Source of the DNA: a bacterium
GTDB lineage: Bacteria; Zhuqueibacterota; QNDG01; JAFGCO01
Direction of reading: 5' to 3'
Assembly: GCA_016930535.1 (NCBI GenBank)
Contig: JAFGGN010000041.1
Location: forward strand, 1-64,000
DNA length: 64,000 nt
This document shows positions 44,843 through 54,487 of the stretch, piece by piece; position 1 is the stretch's first letter; each line of letters starts with the position of its first letter. The notes beneath the pieces were generated by a model. The model worked only from the letters and a program-made list of their open reading frames with translations. It made no database searches and was not told the origin of the DNA. Position numbers and translations under genes: made by a program.

Positions 44843-46045
44843 TCAGTAGCCCAGTCTGGTCATCTCGGCACAGGCACCCAAAAAGGGACCCACTCCCTTG
44901 CCGTCATTGGGACGGATGGGTTCGATATACACATAGTACTCGTAGCTGCCGTCGCGTATTTTGTCAGAATAGTCCCCGCCCAGACCGGCACCCTGGCAGC
45001 AACGAAGCAGGTTCAAATCACCCCGTGAATCCCTGTACATCAAATGCGTGGTGAGTCCTTCAAACCCTTTTAAAAGAGCCGCCGAATATTTGTCGTCAAT
45101 GTATTTCATCCTGATCGCTTTGGCCAGTGCATAAACAAACATGGCTGAACCGGTTCCTTCAATATAATTCCCCTCACGGCTTCCCTGATCCAGCACCTGC
45201 CACCAGAGGCCGGTTCCCGGATCCTGAATCGCGGTGATGGTTTCGGCCAGCTCCTGCAGCATCGCGATCAGTTTTTCCCTTCCGGAATGAGATTCGGGGA
45301 TATAGTCGAGAACATCCACAATGGCCATCACGAACCATCCCATGCCCCTGCCCCAGAAACACTGGGACAATCCGGTTTCTTTATCTGCCCAGAACATCTG
45401 TCTCGATTCATCCCAGGCGTGATAGTACAATCCGGTTTTCCTGTCTCTCAGATTTTCATGTATCAATCTGAATTGCAGCACCACATCATCGAACACATCC
45501 GGTTCATCGAACAGTTTTGCGTATTCCGCATAAAAGGGCTGCCCCATGTACAGCCCGTCCAGCCACATTTGCCAGGGGTAAATCTGCTTGTGCCATAAAC
45601 CACCCTGTTTGATCCGCGGATGCTTTTTAAATTGTGACCGCACCAGATCGGCCGCCTTTTTGTATTTCTCTTCCCCGGTTTCCTTGTAAAGGAAGAGGAG
45701 CATGCTTCCGGACTGGACCTGATCGATATTATACTCGTCCACACGGTATCCCCGGATTGTGCCGTCTTCATTGACAAGCCGGCCGATGTTTTTCTCGATA
45801 TAATTAAAATAGACCGAATCACCGGTTATTTTCCAGAGCCTCTCGAAACCTTTTAATACGGTGCCTGTCACATAATCCCAGCCATGATAGACCTTCGGAT
45901 GCCGGTTCAAGACGGACCGGGCCATGTGGTCTCCCCACGCTTTTGCGGAAGGCGGTGTCTTTGGCTGTTCCTGTCCGCGGATTAAAACGGCACTGAAAAT
46001 AAACATGAAAACAATTATTTTCCGGACATTGGAATAGTGATTCAT
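44843..46045 (-). CDS. GH105 unsaturated rhamnogalacturonyl hydrolase
   Basis: A 400-residue exported (alpha/alpha)6 enzyme that hydrolyses the 4,5-unsaturated galacturonic acid left by lyases from oligosaccharide ends, via hydration of the double bond. Signal peptide about 1-24; family landmarks LWHKQIYPWQMWLDGLYMGQ with putative catalytic Asp163, DESRQMFWADKETGLS, FWGRGMGWFVMA, WWQVLDQGSREGNYIEGTGS and CCQGAGLGGDY. Expected location is the periplasm. It is the first gene of the long operon that runs down to 22199, preceded by AAAGGAT; the terminator of the neighbouring operon lies 51 bases upstream. A second GH105 is at 52134-53357. Confidence 0.92.
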   Translation of the reverse strand: MNHYSNVRKIIVFMFIFSAVLIRGQEQPKTPPSAKAWGDHMARSVLNRHPKVYHGWDYVTGTVLKGFERLWKITGDSVYFNYIEKNIGRLVNEDGTIRGYRVDEYNIDQVQSGSMLLFLYKETGEEKYKKAADLVRSQFKKHPRIKQGGLWHKQIYPWQMWLDGLYMGQPFYAEYAKLFDEPDVFDDVVLQFRLIHENLRDRKTGLYYHAWDESRQMFWADKETGLSQCFWGRGMGWFVMAIVDVLDYIPESHSGREKLIAMLQELAETITAIQDPGTGLWWQVLDQGSREGNYIEGTGSAMFVYALAKAIRMKYIDDKYSAALLKGFEGLTTHLMYRDSRGDLNLLRCCQGAGLGGDYSDKIRDGSYEYYVYIEPIRPNDGKGVGPFLGACAEMTRLGY

Positions 46046-46095
46046 CGATTCATCCTTTTTTTTATCACATCATTTGGAACAGATACTGAATTTCG

Positions 46096-46128
46096 AATAA
46101 AAAGGCCCGGGCAGGGCGAACCCGGGCC
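46096..46128 (-). terminator. rho-independent terminator after GH43 gene
   Basis: GC stem GGCCCGGG/CCCGGGCC (46104-46111 with 46121-46128), 9-base loop, followed on the minus strand by TTTTTATT (46096-46103). It separates the 46180-53357 gene group from the next operon. Confidence 0.85.
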
Positions 46129-46179
46129 CTCTTCTACCCTAACAACAAAGCGTAAGCCAAGAAAAGCTTGTGTCAGGTT

Positions 46180-47784
46180 CTAATTCACATAAAAATACCG
46201 GTATTCCGCATATCCCGCGGGCCCGGACGATTCTTCGGATACGGAGAACAATCCAACTTTTGCCCCGATCCATTTACCCGGCCGGGCCTTGAAAGGCGAT
46301 CCGATCGATCGATAGTCCTTCCCGTCCAGACTGTACGAAAATGTGCAGACAGCGTCATCCTGAATATCCACCTTCAGGAACAACTGATGCGTCGGCACGG
46401 ATATTTTCTCCTCTATAGTCTCCGCCTCACCGTGTTCCGCATCCACACACCGTCTCAGTTCAAGATCATAATCGCCCTTCAGCCCGGATATGGTAAGCGC
46501 GGCATATCCCATGCCCATGACAATCAGACCGGATCTCTCCTTTTCGCTGCGGCCGAACCACGATACGGCCGTGGCGACAGTCATTCGGGGCGCACTCAGT
46601 TTTTGAAGCAGCAGGTTGGGTGCATCCCATAAGTTGAGTCCGTCACCTGTTCCCCATGCATTGAGCCTCAGGACACCCCGGTCCGCGTCAAGCGCATTCC
46701 ATTCCTCTTTCGGATTGGCCTGCCACTGCCATTGCAGGCCAAGTTCCGGTTTGTTGAAATCGTCCGAGGTCTGGGGAATTTGCACGGACGCGGATTCCCG
46801 GACACCGGGTTTTGTATGTTTCAATATCGGCTCACCGGTCCCGTCGTTATCCGTATCTGTTCCCATCACGGGCCAGTCCTCTCTCCAGATCACGGGCTGA
46901 AGATGAACGATTCGCCCGTAAGCATCCCGGTCCTGGAAATGAACAAACCAGGCTTCACCGTTTTCCAGTTCCAGGTAGGCCCCCTGATGGGGTCCGTTGA
47001 TCTCCGTGCTACCCTGAGCCAGGACAATCCGGTCCTCGTAAGGACCGGTGATTTCCCGGGACCGCAGCACGGTCTGCCAGCCGGGCTTGACTCCGCCGGC
47101 CGGAGCGAAAATATAATAATATCCGTTTCGTTTGTATAGTTTGGGGCCTTCGATGGTCGGATAATTCTGATGCCCGTCAAAAACAATCACGCCTTTGTCG
47201 ATGATTCCGGACCCTTGTGCATTGAGTTCGTTGATCTGAAGCAGGCTGTTGACTCCCGCCCTGCTGTGTGCAAAAGCATGGACCATATAGACACGGCCGT
47301 CATCATCCCAGAAAGGACAGGGATCAATATTTCCGTACGCTTTCTTGACCAGGACCGGTGCGTTCCATTCACCCAGCGGATCTTCTGTTTTTACCATATA
47401 GATCCCCCGGTCCGGATCACCATAATAGATATAATAGGATCCCTCATGATACCGGATGGCCGGTGCCCAGACGCCGTTTCCATGCTGGGGCCGGTCAAAA
47501 TCAGGATCCTCAAACCTTGGGATGGCATGATTCACCAGTGTCCAGTTCACCAGATCCCTGGAATGCAAAACGGGCAGTGCAGGCACACAATTGAATGAAG
47601 AAGCCGTCATATAAAAATCTTCGCCGACCCGGACCACGTCCGGATCCGAATAATCCGCAAAAATAACCGGATTTTTATACATCCCGTTACCCAGATCCGG
47701 CTGCCAGACTTCGGCATATCCGGTCATCCCGATCAATACGGGCATGATGAGCGTATGTATTTTCAGTCGTTTTATCCTGATCAT
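46180..47784 (-). CDS. GH43 glycosidase with C-terminal jelly roll
   Basis: A 534-residue exported enzyme. Signal peptide about 1-24; five-bladed propeller about 35-325 with Asp47 (YSDPDVV), Asp154 (GNIDPCPFWDDDGRVYMV) and Glu212 (TIEGPKLY); C-terminal concanavalin A-like domain about 345-530 of the beta-xylosidase type (LGLQWQWQANPKEEW ... GLFSVSEESSGPAGYAEY). This architecture is common in beta-xylosidases and alpha-L-arabinofuranosidases; xylogalacturonan or arabinan side chains are the likely targets. Start choice between ATG at 47784 and GTG at 47796 is uncertain; the former is preceded by CAGG. The terminator at 46096-46128 follows it. Confidence 0.88.
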   Translation of the reverse strand: MIRIKRLKIHTLIMPVLIGMTGYAEVWQPDLGNGMYKNPVIFADYSDPDVVRVGEDFYMTASSFNCVPALPVLHSRDLVNWTLVNHAIPRFEDPDFDRPQHGNGVWAPAIRYHEGSYYIYYGDPDRGIYMVKTEDPLGEWNAPVLVKKAYGNIDPCPFWDDDGRVYMVHAFAHSRAGVNSLLQINELNAQGSGIIDKGVIVFDGHQNYPTIEGPKLYKRNGYYYIFAPAGGVKPGWQTVLRSREITGPYEDRIVLAQGSTEINGPHQGAYLELENGEAWFVHFQDRDAYGRIVHLQPVIWREDWPVMGTDTDNDGTGEPILKHTKPGVRESASVQIPQTSDDFNKPELGLQWQWQANPKEEWNALDADRGVLRLNAWGTGDGLNLWDAPNLLLQKLSAPRMTVATAVSWFGRSEKERSGLIVMGMGYAALTISGLKGDYDLELRRCVDAEHGEAETIEEKISVPTHQLFLKVDIQDDAVCTFSYSLDGKDYRSIGSPFKARPGKWIGAKVGLFSVSEESSGPAGYAEYRYFYVN

Positions 47785-47799
47785 TGACCTGAACACCGT

Positions 47800-50658
47800 C
47801 TATTTCACAACCATGATTTTACGCGTTAACATGCTGCCCGCGGTCATGAGCCGGCACAGATAGACGCCGCTGCCTAACCGGGAAGCATCGAATATCACCT
47901 TATATGATCCCGCATCGCGGTAACCGTCCGCCAGACAACTCAGCTCCTGCCCCTGCAGGTTCAGGATTTTCAGGGACACTTTACCGTGACCGGGGACAGC
48001 ATACGAGATCTGCGTAGAAGGATTGAACGGATTTGGATAATTCTCCAGCCTGATCTTGAATGACCGTGGTTTTTCTTCGGTCACACCGGATAAATAATCC
48101 TGAAACATCGCCATGATATCATCTGCTGACAGACTGTAATTGGATATCCGGACATCATCCATGGCACCGGCAAAAAACGAATTCAGTGCGCCCGTGGTCC
48201 CCAGAAAAAGCGGTCCCTCCTGGGAAAGATCATAGGTGCTATCTGCACCGGAATCCACGGCCGCGCCGTTCGCGAATAAAATCAATTGTTTCGTCTCCCG
48301 ATCCCGGACAGCGGCCACATGAACCCATTCATCCCTGACGAAATGGGTGTCCGGAACAGAAACCGCGGAAACCATATCGCCGTCAGAGACACGAAAAATC
48401 ACCTGACCCGGCTCATATAAAACCTGATACCCGGCCCCATTGTTCTGTCCGGGATCGAACCCGTTTGAAAGCCAGACAACCGGCTGGTTCATCTGGCCCT
48501 GCCGGATCCAGAAAGACAAGGTGAATCCCCTGATCTTAAAATCGAACCACGGATCCGGGTCCGCTTCGATATAATCACCCGCTCCTGAAAAAGAGATGGC
48601 CATGCCGACGATTCCCTTGATCCAGTTGTCCGTGGTCATATTCTTCAAATAGGCGTAATTGCTGTGCCCCGATGCATCCAGATCCAATGAGCCCAATCCC
48701 CGGTCAAATTTCCAGTGTGCAGCCAGGCCCCGTGTAAACGGTTCGGTCGTGAACTGCCAGATGTCTCCTTGTGTTTTTCCGGCTTCATTGACTTCATCGA
48801 CCCGCCAGTAATAGGTGGTTTCATCCAGCAGTCCCCTGGGATCAAAACTGCTGCCGGTCTGACTTCCCTGAAACACAGGGGGATTCGCCGTTCCGAAATA
48901 AACATCATGGGAGACAGCGGCGGTTCCCGGTTTCCAGCCGAGTACCTGGACATTGCTGACGCCCAGGGCGCCGTCCGCAGGGCTTGGCTCATCGGCTTCT
49001 GCAGGACGCCCGTCAGGATAACTGGTTTTGGCCGCCGCAACATTGCTGTAAATGGAATACACGGGATCTTTCATGGTGCGGATGCGATAATAATAGTTAT
49101 ATCCGCCGACCCCGGTCAGATCATGATAAACTGTATCATTGGGATTGGTTACGGCTATGACAACGAAGTTCGCAGGTTCGCCTTCAGCGCGTTCGATGGA
49201 AAATCCGGTCTCCGCCTGGGCAATCTCCTTCCAGGACAGCCTGATTTCTGTCGCCGAGAGGGCCGTGGCTTCGAGATCCACCGCGGGAAGTACAAAATCG
49301 TCCCGTACACACAGGCCGTTGATATAATTCTCAAGGTTGGTGTATCCGTCACTGTCGATATCGCCGCGATGATCCTCAGGATCCGTCGAATCCAGGCCCT
49401 GTCCGGTTTCCCATGCGTCGGCCATGCCGTCATGGTCCTCATCGACAGGGATATCGTACGTGTTCAGCTCCGGCCATCCGCCGACCTCCGTTTGCGAATC
49501 GATGATCCCCTTTCCGGCACCATAGACACCGCCATAGGTGACTGTACCGGTCCGGACTTCGTTTATAATCCGGGTATCGACCGGATCGCGCACGGGAGCT
49601 GTCGCCCCGGCATTTTCCAGCACCAGCACATAGGCATCTTCCGCATCATGGGTCAATACAGGAGCCGACTGGATGGGTTCAACCAGTTTCACCTTTACAG
49701 AATTAAATCCCTGAACACCGCCACCCCAGTTATTGCCGGTGATATCGGGATAGCCATCGACATAATTATCGGCCACATACCAGTGGCCGTGCTCATCCGA
49801 ACATTCCACAATGCGATAACGGACAGATCCGCCCGATGTCGCGGGACCTGATTTATAATAGTTTGCAATCAGATTCTGATTTCCGGATTCCCCGCCATAG
49901 GCACTGTTGCCGCCCCAGTTAAAAATCACATTGTTGCGATGATCCACCTGCTCAGTTTCAGGTGTGCTGTTATACCGGCTTCCCTGAAACCTTGGATTCC
50001 GGCTGGAGTGATGGGCCAGTAAATTGTGATGAAAACTGGCGCCCATACCGCCCCAGATTCCCCCATAACCGTGATTGCCTTTGTAATGATAGGAACTGTA
50101 AAGGCTCTCACTGATAATGCACCACTGCATCGTAAAATTGACATTGTCATAAAAAGAGGCGACCTCATCATTGCCCCAGCTCATGGAGCAGTGATCGATC
50201 ATGATATCCCGGCGATTTGTACCTGAAAGCGCATCCGCTTCAGTCTTGGTTTCATCACCCGGCCGGAACCGGAGATAGCGAATGATCACATTGCTGGCGC
50301 CCACGGTCACGGGATATCCTTTAATACATATGCCGTCGCCCGGAGCAGTCTGCCCGGCAATGGTGATATTGCCGTATTCGATATTCAGACTGCTTTTGAG
50401 CTCGATAGTGCCTGACACCCGAAAGACAATGGTTCTGGTGCCGTAGGTTTGAACCGCGCTGCGAAAACTTCCGGAACCGGAATCGTTCAGATTGGTCACT
50501 TCGATGACCTGTCCTCCCCGGCCGCCGGTAGTAAAACGTCCGAATCCTTCTGCGCCGGGAAATGCCGGCTGCTGAGAAAACAGGAAGCCCGGACTGCCGG
50601 CCGCAAAAAGACAGAGTATGACCAGGTTTCTGAATTTCAGAACAGAGGGATTGAACAT
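47800..50658 (-). CDS. PL1-type pectate lyase with Fn3, LamG and sorting tail
   Basis: A 952-residue secreted lyase, closest in layout to the one at 14136-16691. Signal peptide to about 29; PL1 beta-helix about 30-395 (FPGAEGFGRFTTGGRGGQV, IAGQTAPGDGICI, MIDHCSMSWGNDE); calcium/TSP3-like repeats (DEDHDGMADAWETG, DIDSDGYTNLENYING); Fn3 about 460-550; a second Fn3-like module (DVYFGTANPPVFQG ... YYWRVDEVNEAG) nearly the same as in the pectinesterase; LamG about 645-845; sorting tail from about 870 (NYPNPFNPSTQISYAV ... KIMVVK). The ATG at 50658 is used; a TTG at 50679 with AGGAT upstream is an alternative. It follows GH28 by about 30 bases. Confidence 0.9.
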   Translation of the reverse strand: MFNPSVLKFRNLVILCLFAAGSPGFLFSQQPAFPGAEGFGRFTTGGRGGQVIEVTNLNDSGSGSFRSAVQTYGTRTIVFRVSGTIELKSSLNIEYGNITIAGQTAPGDGICIKGYPVTVGASNVIIRYLRFRPGDETKTEADALSGTNRRDIMIDHCSMSWGNDEVASFYDNVNFTMQWCIISESLYSSYHYKGNHGYGGIWGGMGASFHHNLLAHHSSRNPRFQGSRYNSTPETEQVDHRNNVIFNWGGNSAYGGESGNQNLIANYYKSGPATSGGSVRYRIVECSDEHGHWYVADNYVDGYPDITGNNWGGGVQGFNSVKVKLVEPIQSAPVLTHDAEDAYVLVLENAGATAPVRDPVDTRIINEVRTGTVTYGGVYGAGKGIIDSQTEVGGWPELNTYDIPVDEDHDGMADAWETGQGLDSTDPEDHRGDIDSDGYTNLENYINGLCVRDDFVLPAVDLEATALSATEIRLSWKEIAQAETGFSIERAEGEPANFVVIAVTNPNDTVYHDLTGVGGYNYYYRIRTMKDPVYSIYSNVAAAKTSYPDGRPAEADEPSPADGALGVSNVQVLGWKPGTAAVSHDVYFGTANPPVFQGSQTGSSFDPRGLLDETTYYWRVDEVNEAGKTQGDIWQFTTEPFTRGLAAHWKFDRGLGSLDLDASGHSNYAYLKNMTTDNWIKGIVGMAISFSGAGDYIEADPDPWFDFKIRGFTLSFWIRQGQMNQPVVWLSNGFDPGQNNGAGYQVLYEPGQVIFRVSDGDMVSAVSVPDTHFVRDEWVHVAAVRDRETKQLILFANGAAVDSGADSTYDLSQEGPLFLGTTGALNSFFAGAMDDVRISNYSLSADDIMAMFQDYLSGVTEEKPRSFKIRLENYPNPFNPSTQISYAVPGHGKVSLKILNLQGQELSCLADGYRDAGSYKVIFDASRLGSGVYLCRLMTAGSMLTRKIMVVK

Positions 50659-50688
50659 GATCTTTCTGTCACCATTCAATTGGACATC

Positions 50689-52098
50689 CTATTGAAGCTG
50701 TCCGTTAATATAGACATTTTTGAATGTCAGGTTTTTGGTGTGATTCAGGATGTTGCCGTCGCGCACACCGTCAAATTTACAATTCTCGATCAGTATATCG
50801 GATATGGGAGAGCGTTCATATCCGTCCAGCATCAACGCATAGCGGCTCTTCTTGCTGTTGACATTCTGCATGATCACATTATGGACAGCCGGCGTGAATT
50901 CTCCGACATCACCCCGTTCATAATGAAAATAAATCCTCAGCACGGCATCCCGGACTTCTCCGATTTCCACGTTCCGCATAAATATATTTTCCACCACGCC
51001 TCCGCGAAGTGAATTGGTTTTAATACGCAATGCCCTCTCCAGATTCGGACTGTCCATCACACAATCCTCGGCAAAAACATTCCTGCAGCTTCCGGAAATT
51101 TCACTGCCGATCACCACACCGCCATGACCGTCCTTCATCTGACAGTTCTGAATGATAATATTTTCACTGGGCATGTCGATCCGCCGGCCGTCGCCGTTCC
51201 GTCCGGATTTGATGGCGATACAATCGTCACCCGTATTGAAATAGCAGTTTTTAATCAGCACATTTTTACTGCTCTCCGGATTGCAGCCGTCATTGTTCGG
51301 ACCGTGTGAATCGATATGAACATTTTGAACAGTCACATTCTCACATAAAACCGGATGGATTTCCCACATGGGCGACCTGTGAATCGTGATACCGTCTATC
51401 AGTATATTTTTGCAACGGTAGAATTGTACAAAATTGACACGCAGGTAATGTCCTTCCCCGAAAATCCGGTTCTCTGGAGGAATCCCGCGTTCAGCCATGG
51501 CAAACAGACTGTCCCTGTCGGACCGCTGATGGGGCTTTTCCTTTTTCCATCCATGATCTGGACGTCCTGTCCAGTTCCACCAGACATCCGTTCCCGCCTG
51601 CCCGTCGATAACGCCTTTCCCTGTAATCGCGATATTTTCCTGCTCAAACGCATAGATAAAGGGGGAATAATTCATCATTTCAACACCCTCGAACCGGGTA
51701 AATACCACGGGCAGGTATTTTTTCTGGTCCTGGCTGAAAAGGATCGTGGCTTTTTCATCAAGATGAAGATTGACATTGCTTTTAAGATGAATCGCGCCTG
51801 TCAGAAAATCCCCTGCAGGAACGACCACACGGCCTCCTCCGGCTTCATGGCAGGCATGAATCGAGGCCCTGAAAGCTTCTGTGCAATCCGTCTGCCCGTC
51901 TCCGGCGGCGCCATATGCGGTGATTACAAAATCCTGATCGGGAAAAACCGGAGGAACGATCTGCCTGAGTATCCCGGGAACCTGTTCCCATCCGGCCTTC
52001 TGGGCGGACCGGCCCGAACAGGACAGACACAATCCGACAGCCAGGAGCGATATCACAAGACAGTGTATGCCCGTAAAACTGGATTTTCTGATTTTCAT
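50689..52098 (-). CDS. GH28 polygalacturonase, lipoprotein
   Basis: A 469-residue exported right-handed beta-helix enzyme that hydrolyses galacturonosyl linkages with inversion. Lipobox CLSC with Cys27. All GH28 signature sites are visible: Asn-x-Asp in HGPNNDGC (Asp270), the Asp pair in NTGDDCIAIKSG (291-292), His325 in DGHGGVVIGSE and the RIK triad at 358-360. The insert WWNWTGRPDHGWKK and the overall form match bacterial exo-acting polygalacturonases and rhamnogalacturonases, so an exo role on oligogalacturonides is likely. CAGGAA precedes the ATG. It is in the group GH105, GH28, PL1, GH43, transcribed in that order. Confidence 0.92.
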   Translation of the reverse strand: MKIRKSSFTGIHCLVISLLAVGLCLSCSGRSAQKAGWEQVPGILRQIVPPVFPDQDFVITAYGAAGDGQTDCTEAFRASIHACHEAGGGRVVVPAGDFLTGAIHLKSNVNLHLDEKATILFSQDQKKYLPVVFTRFEGVEMMNYSPFIYAFEQENIAITGKGVIDGQAGTDVWWNWTGRPDHGWKKEKPHQRSDRDSLFAMAERGIPPENRIFGEGHYLRVNFVQFYRCKNILIDGITIHRSPMWEIHPVLCENVTVQNVHIDSHGPNNDGCNPESSKNVLIKNCYFNTGDDCIAIKSGRNGDGRRIDMPSENIIIQNCQMKDGHGGVVIGSEISGSCRNVFAEDCVMDSPNLERALRIKTNSLRGGVVENIFMRNVEIGEVRDAVLRIYFHYERGDVGEFTPAVHNVIMQNVNSKKSRYALMLDGYERSPISDILIENCKFDGVRDGNILNHTKNLTFKNVYINGQLQ

Positions 52099-52133
52099 TA
52101 TTCCTGATCCTTTCTATTGAAATACATCCCGTA

Positions 52134-53357
52134 TTATGGATGTGACTTCTCTGTCATCTCAAATTCCAGACTGGCCATGATGAACGGGCCGACGGCCTTG
52201 GGATCATTGCTGCGGATGTGTTCGTGAATATAGTACGAATAGGATCCGTCCCGGTAAGGACTGCCTCCCAGCCCTGCTCCGGCGCAGGCCTGATGAATAT
52301 GCACCTGGCCCGTGCTGTCCACTTCGATAAAATGGTCCAGAATTCCCGCCCACCCTTTTTGTGCAGCCGCCATATACTTCCGGTCGATATGACCCTTTCG
52401 AACGGCTTTGGCCAATGCATAAACAAACATGCAGGAAGCGGACGATTCGGGATAATTCCCCTCTCTGTCTCCCTGATCGAGCACCTGATACCATAATCCG
52501 GTCCGCGGGTCCTGCACCCGGACAATGGCCTGAGACAGCCGGTCCAGAATGGACAGCAGGATGGGATAATCCGGATGGTTTTCAGGGAGAAAATCCAGGA
52601 CGTCCACGATGGCCATGGCATACCATCCCAGCCCGCGCCCCCAGAAATGAGCGGATGTGCCTGTCTCCGGATCGGCCCAGCGCTGTTCACGGCTTTCGTC
52701 CCATCCGTGATACAACAATCCCGTTTTTGAATCGCGGGCATTTTTTTCCATCAGAACAATCTGCCTGGTCACATCATCGAACAGACCGGGTTCGTCAAAC
52801 TCGACCGCATACTGAGCCAGAAAGGGCGTGCCCATGTACAGACCGTCCAGCCACATCTGATGGGGATAGACTTTTTTATGCCAGAATCCGCCTTCGCCGG
52901 TCCGCGGATGCGTTTTCATCTGTGAGCGCAATAACTCGACGGCGGCTTTGTATTTCGGATCATGGGTCGTTTGATAGAGGTCAAAAAGCGGTTTTCCAGG
53001 ATTGATACGGTCTATGTTGTAATCACTCAGTTTGTACAGCCAGATATTGCCGGTACTGTCAATAAACTGATCATAGTAGCTTTGAACGTATTTGAAAACG
53101 GTTTCGTCCCGGGTAACCTGCCAGACATCCAGCAAGGATTTCAATACCAGCCCTTGTGTATATTCCCACTTGGGCTTGTTTCTGAAATCGATCATCCAGG
53201 GCTCGGGATTGCGACTCATCACGGACCTGGCCATGCGAACAGACCACGGCTGATCCCTGTCGATTTGTTTTGACTCCCTGCAGGTAACCAGCGGGACCAT
53301 CAGAAGCAATAAAATCCCTATATAAAATTTTTTCAAAAATACGTCTCCGTTTTTCAT
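52134..53357 (-). CDS. GH105 unsaturated rhamnogalacturonyl hydrolase, lipoprotein
   Basis: A 407-residue paralogue of the GH105 enzyme at 44843-46045, with the same order of landmarks: WHKKVYPHQMWLDGLYMG (putative catalytic Asp171), DESREQRWADPETG, FWGRGLGWYAMA, WYQVLDQGDREGNY and ACAGAGLGG. It has a lipobox (LVTC, Cys26) and is therefore probably membrane-anchored, whereas the paralogue has a plain signal peptide. A TTG seven codons downstream (53336), with GGAG eight bases before it, may be the true start, because the annotated ATG has only a weak site. It lies 51 bases after a secreted-protein gene, so it may share its transcript. Confidence 0.92.
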   Translation of the reverse strand: MKNGDVFLKKFYIGILLLLMVPLVTCRESKQIDRDQPWSVRMARSVMSRNPEPWMIDFRNKPKWEYTQGLVLKSLLDVWQVTRDETVFKYVQSYYDQFIDSTGNIWLYKLSDYNIDRINPGKPLFDLYQTTHDPKYKAAVELLRSQMKTHPRTGEGGFWHKKVYPHQMWLDGLYMGTPFLAQYAVEFDEPGLFDDVTRQIVLMEKNARDSKTGLLYHGWDESREQRWADPETGTSAHFWGRGLGWYAMAIVDVLDFLPENHPDYPILLSILDRLSQAIVRVQDPRTGLWYQVLDQGDREGNYPESSASCMFVYALAKAVRKGHIDRKYMAAAQKGWAGILDHFIEVDSTGQVHIHQACAGAGLGGSPYRDGSYSYYIHEHIRSNDPKAVGPFIMASLEFEMTEKSHP

Positions 53358-53408
53358 CTGTCCGGCTGGAATGGATTCATCCCTTTCCCTGAATCCGTCA
53401 TCAGAATC

Positions 53409-54404
53409 CTATTTCATCAATACCATTTTTTTCATCCCGGTCCGGTTGCCGGATCTGAGTTGATAATAATATATTCCTGCCGGATGACGGCCGGCATCAA
53501 AGGTAAACCGATGCGGTCCGGCATCCAGATTTTCATTCACGATGGTTTCGATTTCCTGACCCCGCACATTAAAAACGGTCAGTACCGTATTTGCGGGCTC
53601 TGTCAGCGAGAATATGATTTCCGTGGCGGGATTGAAGGGATTCGGAACATTCTGTTCAAGATGGAATTCCCCGGGAAGACCGGCTTCTGCCTTTTGGTTC
53701 ACCGAAGTGGACATGGATCCTGTATCGATCAGTTCCTGCGGAATAGGGGTGCCGGTTTCCGGCGGATAGGCGCCGCTGATGTCCCAGGCGAACCAGTCAA
53801 AAAGCGATCCCATGGTGGTGGAGCCCAGGTCGCCGAATCTGAACAGGTTGTCTCCCGGCGCTTCCAGGGGTTCGCCCTGAGCGCTCAGATAAGACAGGGG
53901 ATCTTCGTCCACGAAAACTTCCAGAAGGTCCGCAATAATCGTTATCCGGTAAATATGCCACACACTCAGATCCATGGGAGAACTCTGGCCGGCTTTGTTC
54001 AGCTTGATTTCAGTTCCCTTGTTGGCCACGAAACGTTCCCTGACAGCCCCGTTGTAAAGATAAACATCCAGATCCCGGTCGAAGGCACCCAGTCCCAGAG
54101 ATTTGGCACGAAAGACCAGTGTGGCTCCCAAACCCGGATCCGCGTTCCAGCCATAAGCCCATTGTTCCTTGGCAGGTCCCTGATCTTCCAGCACCTGGAT
54201 CAGTTTGTTGCCCGGTATGTCAGGATCGTCGATCACACTGAGTATATCCGTGATATGATCATCATTGTCACCCTGTTCATGCCAGGCCGTATCTGCCTCT
54301 GCCGGCAGCAGACTGCAATCATAGACCTGCCATTGCGCGGATAATATTCCGGCACCTGCAACGAGTACGATGCAGATTAAAGTCATTGACATTCTTTTAT
54401 TCAT
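53409..54404 (-). CDS. secreted jelly-roll protein with sorting tail
   Basis: A 331-residue exported protein. Signal peptide about 1-23 (...GILSAQ). The body (about 25-225) reads as a concanavalin A-like jelly roll: WAYGWNADPGLGATLVFRAK, DLDVYLYNGAVRERF, WHIYRITIIADLLEVFVDED and NLFRFGDLGSTTMGSLFDWF. I do not recognise a specific family; a carbohydrate-binding or lyase-like role is possible. Sorting tail from about 250 (NVPNPFNPATEIIFSL ... KKMVLMK). AAGGAGG eight bases before the ATG predicts strong translation. The gene lies between a strong hairpin on its upstream side and the GH105 gene. Confidence 0.72.
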   Translation of the reverse strand: MNKRMSMTLICIVLVAGAGILSAQWQVYDCSLLPAEADTAWHEQGDNDDHITDILSVIDDPDIPGNKLIQVLEDQGPAKEQWAYGWNADPGLGATLVFRAKSLGLGAFDRDLDVYLYNGAVRERFVANKGTEIKLNKAGQSSPMDLSVWHIYRITIIADLLEVFVDEDPLSYLSAQGEPLEAPGDNLFRFGDLGSTTMGSLFDWFAWDISGAYPPETGTPIPQELIDTGSMSTSVNQKAEAGLPGEFHLEQNVPNPFNPATEIIFSLTEPANTVLTVFNVRGQEIETIVNENLDAGPHRFTFDAGRHPAGIYYYQLRSGNRTGMKKMVLMK

Positions 54405-54440
54405 GGCATGGCCTCCTTTTTCAAGATTGCAGAGATAAGG

Positions 54441-54476
54441 TGCGACAGAGAGAAGGTTGACCTTCTCTCTGTCGCA
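54441..54476. terminator. 16-bp perfect hairpin after the gene at 54488
   Basis: Stem 54441-54456 with 54461-54476 (TGCGACAGAGAGAAGG and its complement), 4-base loop, 12 bases after the stop codon on the minus strand. There is no long T-run, but a TTATCTC stretch follows. Probable terminator or 3' stabiliser. Confidence 0.6.
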
Positions 54477-54487
54477 GTCATTATCAT

